Origin: Candidatus Aenigmarchaeota archaeon CG_4_9_14_3_um_filter_37_18
GTDB taxonomy: Archaea > Aenigmatarchaeota > Aenigmatarchaeia > CG10238-14
Assembly (NCBI GenBank): GCA_002789635.1
Contig: PFTQ01000037.1
Span: 1 to 31,160 of the forward strand
Direction of reading: 5' to 3'
Length of the DNA stretch: 31,160 bases
Shown: positions 28,501 through 31,160 of the stretch, in pieces
Layout of the letters: every line of letters starts with the position of its first letter
Position numbering within the stretch: the stretch's first letter is position 1
Program-made: the position numbers and the translations under genes
Notes under the pieces: model-generated
The model's input: only the letters and a program-made list of their open reading frames with translations
Databases searched by the model: none
Told to the model about the DNA's origin: nothing

Positions 28501-31160
28501 ATTCAACCCTCAGATATTCAAGCAGTTCTTCCGAGTAAAGTATGTTGAGGATATTGGTGGCGGGACTGTTGATATTGTCGGATTATGTAAAGCGGCTGGA
28601 CTTCCTGAACCTGAATACTTAGAAACAAAAGCTAGTTTTATTGCATTAATATGGAGATCATTCCTAGTAGAAAAACGCCTTGCTGGTCTGAAATTAAATA
28701 ATCGACAACGTCAGGCAATAGGATATGTTAGGGAATACGAGAGAATTACCAACAAGGAGTACAAAAATGAATTTAAAGTGGGTAGAACAACTGCATTGCG
28801 TGATCTAACCGATCTTGTTGAGAAAAATATATTTGAAATACACGGAAAAGGAGCTGGAATATATTATGGTCTTAAGTCTCATGGTGCAATTTCGGGCGAT
28901 AATGGTGCAATTTCGGGCGATAATGGTGCAATTTCGGGCGATAATGTCAAATCCTTTACTAAGAGCAAAAAGTCCTTTTCCACTCTCTGGCCTTTGAAAA
29001 TACTCACTCTTCCTGCGCGCCTGATTGGGCGGCTGTTCTCTAGGGTTAATAGCGGGCGGGATGCATCTGAAAGTAAATACACGCAGATTGTGGGAAAATA
29101 TTTAAATGATAAATCTGAAAGAAATAATTATGACAGAGAAACACGAAGGCATGTACATTCACGAGACAATAGTCTTGAATGGAAGGGAAGTAAAGGTATC
29201 AAGGATCAAGCCAGAATATCTAACAACATTAGAAGAATTCGAAGCCTTCCTGAAGCCGATAGCCCGAAAAGTGGCGAGAAGGCAGATGAGAGAAGAAGAG
29301 ATGAAAAAGCAAAGAAAGGCGTCCTAAAAACCAAACTAATCCTTGGATCAGTGTTTTTCTCGCTTGTCCTAATTTCAGCCCTTGGAATGAATGCATTTTC
29401 TGGCAGCGGGTATGCCTTGTTTGTAATTCCTCTAGTTATGGCCGGATTGTTTGCTAAAGCGCCTGGAATCCTGAAAGCTAAACAAGCATCCAATCCTAAG
29501 GCAGTGAAGCTTGCTTTGGAAGAGTTGAAGAAGAAAGGCAGGATAGATGTTTACTTGGACACGAACATACTTTGGGGTTATTTTGAAGACAAATACAATG
29601 AGCTAAGAAATAAAACAAGAAAAGGCCATGGAAAAATAACTGAATTTTTACTTGGAAATATAGAGTTGTTTAACTTTTTTGTTTCCTCCTGGGTGAAAGC
29701 TGAAGCTGGCAGACATCTCCGTGGATGGGGAGCCACTAAGGAAGAGGCTAATAAAATATGGTATGAGTTTCTCAGAGACTTAAAACCTGAATATATTGAA
29801 GAAATTACTTTTAGGAATGAAGTAGTAGATATTGTATTTAATTCTGAAGTTCCTTTCAAAAAACGTGTTAATAATATTTTGCATTTGCACATTGCTAAAA
29901 TTGACAATTTGTTTATGCTTACAGGAGACAACGAGATTGTTGAGAAAGGCATCCAGTTCTACGACAAAGTAATGAGTTATCATGACCTGCGTGAAACAAC
30001 AGAAAAATATTTAAATGATAAGACCGAATCTACAATTGATAGAAATGGCAGACAAATACGAAAAAATGATGGAGGAAGTCACTCGAGTAATGCCCAGCGG
30101 AAGGAGGATAAAGGTCCTTCGAGTCAAGCCAGAATATTACATAACCCACGAAGAGTTCGAGAGGAGACTAGAGAAAACGCTCAGGAAAATAATCCGCAGG
30201 CAGGAGAAGCAAAGAAAGGCATCCTGAAAGCCAAACTAATCCTTGGAGCAATGCTGCTGTCGCTTGTCCTTATCTCAACTTTGGGATCGGCACTGACTCA
30301 AGGCCAGACAGCCGCAATAGACGGGAAAACATATCAGACGATAATCATTGACGGGAAGGCTTATGCACTGATGGCGCCAGAGGATGTTGCAGGAAAGTCT
30401 TACACGATAAAAGGGGTGTATTATCCCGGCTTCAACTCCTCGGAAATAAATACTGAACGTTCTTTAGTCAAGACTCCAGGCAGGCATACGCTGCTGTTCA
30501 CTTTTGGGGGCGAGTCTGCTTATGCGTACAATCTCGCATCTGATAATATAAGCTTTGTCCCGCCTAGCCCTGCAAACAATTCTGTTGTCTCAACTAACTG
30601 GACTTATATCAACATCTCAAGCGCTGAAGACCTGAACCAAAGCTTTCTTGAGTGGGGGTGGAGGAATGCGACAGGCTGCCAGAACTTCACGATGTCAAAC
30701 GCTTCATTGGGGAACTGGTACTTTAATGTCAGCAGCATTTCAGACAATACTTACAACTACAGCGTTTTTGCTGAGAACCAGACTGGGGATTGGGTTCAGA
30801 CTGGAAGGTATTTTGTCAGTGTTGATACTGCTTATCCAACTATAGATTTAGTCTCGCCTACTCTGGCAAACAACTCCTTCACTCCGAACAATTGGGTTTA
30901 TGTAAACACGACAACATCAGACGCTAACAACCTCACCTCGTTCATCAACTGGAATAATAGCTTGGTCGTGTGGTGGAGATTTGATGATGCTGATGGAACC
31001 AATGTCACGGATTATTCAGGCTATGGAAATAACGGCGCTGCTGCTGGTTTTGCTTGCACAACTTTGAACTGCAACTATTCGAGCGGGTGGACTTCAGGAG
31101 GCAAGTTCGGGGCAGGGATGGTGTTTGACGGGGTGGATGATTATATCATTATTAGCGGCG
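22409..31160 (+). CDS. Giant modular membrane protein: ectodomain, two AlbA_2/HATPase modules, PIN, LamG; open at right edge
   Basis: Reading from ATG 22409 I find no stop codon to the end of the window, at least 2917 codons. Order by residue: signal peptide 1-29; Asn-glycosylation-rich ectodomain with a Thr/Ser stalk at 197-316; membrane segment 986-1004; AlbA_2 (Schlafen-type) from about 1035; HATPase_c_4-type motif REAIVNAVAHRDY at 1295; three winged helices from 1400, 1488 and 1576; second AlbA_2 (SQTLEFK at 1718) and REAIVNAIVHRNY at 1979; winged helix 2084-2160; membrane hairpin 2310-2350; PIN-like domain 2380-2520; signal-anchor-like helix near 2610; LamG-like domain from 2853. Two inner stretches (29130-29327 and 30045-30227) are better conserved in another frame. 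It may therefore be several adjacent genes that share a frame rather than one protein. Confidence 0.6.
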   Translation, partial: MAEYNKKLYLSGILVVLIALFFANSVFSEEFNISTDKMAYVVNETVYISVAGTPNSLFNLTINYPNKTSTALSDVTNDNGEYSHNLVLPDIGNYSAVLESTNSSQEIMFFAFSSGSGQGIPIPQPDLSEASPKSDSELLLNTTETNITENVIDTPITENVSDIANRTEQTLPDINETIQDLNGTDTEQNETIQEGNMTAGETTTTSTTTVTTTIGTLPTNLQTTVTTSEITSTSNVQTTVTTSEQPTTISIVTTTKTTSQEIFTSTVETTQHPSTTSEVTTTQGVLSSTVQTTIYQSTTSSVVTTSILLTTTTTTSENQPVLGISISSEKIIRGDLLKITASIQYVNGSLVSWNVPDGIELLNGSSAYSCALADNKTCESSISLITSFITKIGKNTLELLIGNITQTKEIEVYANTTTELSANDQAYANETFLISSQSRMDDGTPVEGIIAFFVNDTEVGEAQSKDGFASINTSINEEGNYSVKAVTQSSGYILSSFSERMIEIVSLPANETSAREFLVNRSEFVQGEVVIGQDVEWNFTVNVTNTWNETVSGMIDIGIPSDATYALSSFGELNGSSLTLKLNPLEEKAAIIKFNTTPVSVDIINETMIDLSSLIPSDSSDIYVFQNNRMKYYFPDYTYVRTLNVEVPGVERKIQVHHNSSLHYSNITVRLTGFDENATFYKEVNDTKVSAENETEFANDTLTWVIPRLSEVNGTVVSNETIQRVQGNARLGEEVPWTVSVGEYKVDYKTPAPQKAEEVYSDGGHLYRRITVYSNATDHYTNVSAYTDAGFDGKLYRIVNETRVDVTGDPEYNVSVGERLKWNVPQLSEDVYAVEITILNVQSYPMVGGYWDVAFNASGVADLFITTENGTTFGEAAIDNESTWNDLGFVSVAPYGGIYYYIVEIPEGENITESVIDENATTAALVNGSEYLNATNTPDEALDGIETTSTTTVATTSTMIGQTSSSIYTSGFGLPSKDSIPVKAEFGLLFVVMLIFLFSGFFSSESPITWFFVGFPWSIAKIPSGLAMLANNSSLETESIEYKSSPSDIQRVVEVACGFANKSGGVIILGKSSGLSVGKNTIERITNAISGNIEPFLTVRVEAEDGKIVITAPEGSNKPYTAYGRAFIRIGNTTQRIKQSEYERLLLKKHKDKLRFDNQVCEAASIEDIDESKVRWFLKTAKAERGLAIPVNASLIDALTQLDLVQGGKLTNAAILLFGKRPQKFFLQSEVKCVAFHETEVSKPFKGFHFYSDNLFEQVDKATDFVMDHLRRPLFIKPESIQTERPYEIPRFVIREAIVNAVAHRDYYSTSGAQVMVFPDRIELWSPGLMPDELTLDDLRKVHKSVPRNQSIFDKLYQTKYVERIGSGTLEMIKQCKQKGLPEPTFEQKQGGMVLTIWRDIFTDDCLQELGLNDRQIKAVRHVKEHRNIDRTTYADINNVGSTLAYEELNNLLSKGVFERYGKGPATYYVLRTKRTINERLTGSYLEDIFTSEYLQKLGLNDRQLYAIEHVKKHEKITSKDYRKQFNITRETVHQDLSDLVNKNIFVMAGKGPATYYAFKRLTVSDENLTISEHTDIFTGGYLQELGLNDRQIETIKYLVKHEKITRPEYEKIFNVSSRTANRELSKLISLRVIDKKGADAAIYYILAGNGVQSSRSFINSKKSFSTLWPLKILTLPARLIGPLAFSLGKERLGGKEVSSWTAEDVADLLEKHNRKESQTLEFKPHARKDDIGETLCSFSFTNSGIILIGVDNSGRVIGADEKDEIRAANKSHDHKPSIYPEISRVYVDGKLVLVVEVEKLENTIPSWKNVTYRRVGEHDKPLSPEEVLRYARGMRMLEFDSQICHEASLADIDENKVRWFLRTAKEERRLNLSEDTPLKDALIHLKFLKNDKLTNAAVLLFGKYPERFFIQSEVKCVALPTTEFVKPYDSYQVFEGNLFEQVDKATAFVLENIRRPLWIEPGKIQAANPYEIPEKAIREAIVNAIVHRNYYSPSKTVVRVHPDRVEIWNPGQLPPELSFDDLKKSHESIPFNPQIFKQFFRVKYVEDIGGGTVDIVGLCKAAGLPEPEYLETKASFIALIWRSFLVEKRLAGLKLNNRQRQAIGYVREYERITNKEYKNEFKVGRTTALRDLTDLVEKNIFEIHGKGAGIYYGLKSHGAISGDNGAISGDNGAISGDNVKSFTKSKKSFSTLWPLKILTLPARLIGRLFSRVNSGRDASESKYTQIVGKYLNDKSERNNYDRETRRHVHSRDNSLEWKGSKGIKDQARISNNIRRIRSLPEADSPKSGEKADERRRDEKAKKGVLKTKLILGSVFFSLVLISALGMNAFSGSGYALFVIPLVMAGLFAKAPGILKAKQASNPKAVKLALEELKKKGRIDVYLDTNILWGYFEDKYNELRNKTRKGHGKITEFLLGNIELFNFFVSSWVKAEAGRHLRGWGATKEEANKIWYEFLRDLKPEYIEEITFRNEVVDIVFNSEVPFKKRVNNILHLHIAKIDNLFMLTGDNEIVEKGIQFYDKVMSYHDLRETTEKYLNDKTESTIDRNGRQIRKNDGGSHSSNAQRKEDKGPSSQARILHNPRRVREETRENAQENNPQAGEAKKGILKAKLILGAMLLSLVLISTLGSALTQGQTAAIDGKTYQTIIIDGKAYALMAPEDVAGKSYTIKGVYYPGFNSSEINTERSLVKTPGRHTLLFTFGGESAYAYNLASDNISFVPPSPANNSVVSTNWTYINISSAEDLNQSFLEWGWRNATGCQNFTMSNASLGNWYFNVSSISDNTYNYSVFAENQTGDWVQTGRYFVSVDTAYPTIDLVSPTLANNSFTPNNWVYVNTTTSDANNLTSFINWNNSLVVWWRFDDADGTNVTDYSGYGNNGAAAGFACTTLNCNYSSGWTSGGKFGAGMVFDGVDDYIIISG
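26606..26869 (+). repeat. 264-bp winged-helix repeat, unit 1
   Basis: Starts with GATATTTTCACC and encodes DIF---CLQELGLNDRQ, then a winged helix ending GKGPATYYVL. The linker holds an 11-bp tandem duplication of CGAACGATTAA at 26831-26852. Confidence 0.85.
26870..27133 (+). repeat. 264-bp winged-helix repeat, unit 2
   Basis: Starts with GACATTTTCACC, encodes DIFTSEYLQKLGLNDRQ, ITSKDYRKQFNITRETV and GKGPATYYAF, then a LTVSDENLTISEH linker made of a short internal repeat. Exactly 88 codons, as in unit 1. Confidence 0.85.
27134..27357 (+). repeat. Winged-helix repeat, unit 3 (without linker)
   Basis: Starts with GATATTTTCACC and encodes DIFTGGYLQELGLNDRQ, ITRPEYEKIFNVSSRTA and a diverged AAIYYIL end. 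It stops before the linker and is followed by the 72-bp repeat. Confidence 0.82.
27389..27460 (+). repeat. 72-bp in-frame repeat, copy 1
   Basis: Matches 28964-29035 at 69 of 72 positions, offset 1575 bp (525 codons), and encodes SKKSFSTLWPLKILTLPARLIG. This amphipathic, Trp/Pro-containing stretch resembles the FPWSIAKIPSGLAML segment after the first membrane helix, so it may be membrane-associated. Confidence 0.95.
27461..28880 (+). other. Segment: second AlbA_2 / HATPase_c_4 / winged-helix module
   Basis: AlbA_2 is clearer here than in module 1: SQTLEFKPHARKDDIGETL, SFTNSGIILIGVDNSGRVIG, then an EV--YARG linker. The ATPase-like part has NAAVLLFGKYPERFF, REAIVNAIVHRNYY, RVEIWNPGQLPPEL and VEDIGGGT. 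A single winged helix (ITNKEYKNEFKVGRTTALRD) ends in GKGAGIYYGL. The module is clearly homologous to the first but strongly diverged, so this is an old duplication or an independent acquisition, unlike the near-identical flanking 72-bp repeats. Confidence 0.88.
28881..28943 (+). repeat. Three perfect 21-bp tandem repeats
   Basis: Each unit is ATGGTGCAATTTCGGGCGAT plus one A, and three head-to-tail copies encode GAISGDN three times. Being a multiple of three, copy-number slippage would change linker length without shifting frame. Confidence 0.97.
28964..29035 (+). repeat. 72-bp in-frame repeat, copy 2
   Basis: Second copy of the SKKSFSTLWPLK unit, three mismatches from copy 1, located after the second module. 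Confidence 0.95.
29095..29106 (+). promoter_or_regulatory. Promoter-like TATA box, cassette 1
   Basis: AAAATATTTAAA is a strong archaeal BRE/TATA sequence, identical at 30004-30015. It is about 30 nt from ATG 29130, consistent with leaderless transcription of the small protein. In the giant frame the same bases encode KYLNDK. Confidence 0.55.
29130..29327 (+). CDS. Small RIKPEY-motif protein 1, embedded in another frame of the giant ORF
   Basis: 65 residues, acidic N-terminus then VNG-like GREVKVSRIKPEYLTTLEEF and a basic helix ending KKQRKAS. It is homologous to the protein at 30045 (about 20 of 36 core residues identical). Differences between the two genes are often synonymous in this frame (Arg, Glu, Thr and Val codons), which is evidence that this frame is truly coded. 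Its stop at 29325-29327 lies 23 nt before a GTG (29351) that aligns with the ATG at 30251. Function unknown; possibly DNA- or RNA-binding from its basic tail. Confidence 0.6.
   Translation: MTEKHEGMYIHETIVLNGREVKVSRIKPEYLTTLEEFEAFLKPIARKVARRQMREEEMKKQRKAS
29333..29985 (+). other. Segment: membrane-anchored PIN-like domain of the giant ORF
   Basis: KTKLILGSVFFSLVLISALG and SGYALFVIPLVMAGLF form two hydrophobic stretches (hairpin), leaving the next part in the cytosol. DVYLDTNILWGYF carries the first PIN Asp (29558), SWVKAEAGRH the Glu (29702) and FMLTGDNEI the last Asp (29927). The expected third acidic residue, within LHLHIAKID, is not clear. If read as a separate gene it could start at GTG 29351. 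Ribonuclease activity is inference. Confidence 0.65.
30004..30015 (+). promoter_or_regulatory. Promoter-like TATA box, cassette 2
   Basis: AAAATATTTAAA is the same element as at 29095, 909 bp downstream, about 35 nt before ATG 30045. Confidence 0.55.
30045..30227 (+). CDS. Small RIKPEY-motif protein 2, embedded in another frame of the giant ORF
   Basis: 60 residues, MADKYEKMMEE then SGRRIKVLRVKPEYYITHEEF and a basic helix ending RRQEKQRKAS. It is a paralogue of the protein at 29130 in the same position of a duplicated cassette. It ends 23 nt before ATG 30251, where a signal-peptide protein in the giant frame could start. The two could form a promoter-small gene-surface gene unit. ATG 30015 is an in-frame upstream alternative that overlaps the TATA box. 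Confidence 0.6.
   Translation: MADKYEKMMEEVTRVMPSGRRIKVLRVKPEYYITHEEFERRLEKTLRKIIRRQEKQRKAS
30233..31160 (+). other. Segment: signal-anchor and LamG-like surface domain, running off the window
   Basis: KAKLILGAMLLSLVLISTLG is a signal peptide or anchor with a basic start. An Asn-sequon-rich beta domain follows, with SP-NNS-V--NW-Y-NI repeats (bacterial-Ig-like), then VVWWRFDDADG, DYSGYGNNG and AGMVFDGVDDYI, the hallmark of concanavalin-like LamG_3 domains in archaeal surface proteins. If separate, the gene starts at ATG 30251. The 3' end is outside the window. Confidence 0.78.

Noticed and set aside
28881..28943. Possible CRISPR-like repeat
   Set aside because: The units are directly tandem with no spacers and encode an in-frame GAISGDN linker.
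29300..29335. Programmed -1 frameshift joining the small RIKPEY protein to the following membrane protein
   Set aside because: Both cassettes keep the A-rich AAGCAAAGAAAGGC stretch, but it is not a canonical slippery heptamer and no downstream pseudoknot is obvious. The idea is kept only as a remote alternative.

Overview
The window is archaeal. It encodes archaeal/eukaryotic-type ribosomal proteins (eS19, eL43, eL32, eL19, eL34, eL14), RNase P subunit Rpp21, prefoldin beta, RNA polymerase subunit P, archaeal SepF, a NurA-type nuclease, a class III signal peptide pilin and an intron-containing tRNA. Promoters are TATA/BRE type, and starts are leaderless or use GGTGA-like ribosome binding sites. 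Compact genes, AT-rich DNA, cysteine-rich secreted proteins and several toxin-antitoxin modules suggest a DPANN-like archaeon. That placement is inference; no 16S gene is present.

Layout. 1-879 (minus): a secreted Cys-rich protein running off the left edge. 1024-2445: rnp4, eS19, PDCD5, eL43, rpo12. 2531-4196: prefoldin beta, UPF0147, SepF and a THUMP-less ThiI-like sulfurtransferase. 4386-13960: the spc ribosomal cluster (uS8, uL6, eL32, eL19, uL18, uS5, uL30, uL15, SecY, EMC3-like insertase, eL34, eL14, TruB). It is interrupted twice: HicBA plus a stand-alone receiver protein sit between uL30 and uL15, and an AbrB/PIN pair sits between eL34 and eL14. The second insertion is flanked by a roughly 80-bp direct repeat of the eL34 3' end. 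13985-17682: Trm112-like zinc protein, CorA, tRNA-Ser(TGA) with an intron, a pilin, a small unknown gene, a CBS protein and another AbrB/PIN pair. 17672-21916: MetRS (minus), NurA-like nuclease, PqqD-like protein and a winged-helix regulator with candidate operator palindromes.

22409-31160: a single reading frame with no stop codon for at least 2917 codons, still open at the right edge. I checked it line by line. In order it encodes a signal peptide, a glycosylation-site-rich Thr/Ser-stalked ectodomain, a membrane segment, an AlbA_2 (Schlafen-type)/HATPase_c_4 module with three tandem winged helices, a second such module, a membrane hairpin, a PIN-like domain, another signal-anchor-like segment and a LamG-like extracellular domain. 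The predicted membrane topology is consistent from end to end. The modules are separated by in-frame DNA repeats: two 72-bp copies 1575 bp apart, and two copies of a promoter-like cassette 909 bp apart. Each cassette also encodes a conserved 60-65 residue protein in another frame. This is either a giant modular receptor/polyprotein or a stack of genes that have lost their stop codons. It is the most unusual part of the window.

The left two thirds is translation, secretion and RNA-modification housekeeping with small mobile TA modules lodged in it. The right third is accessory cell-surface and signalling material.
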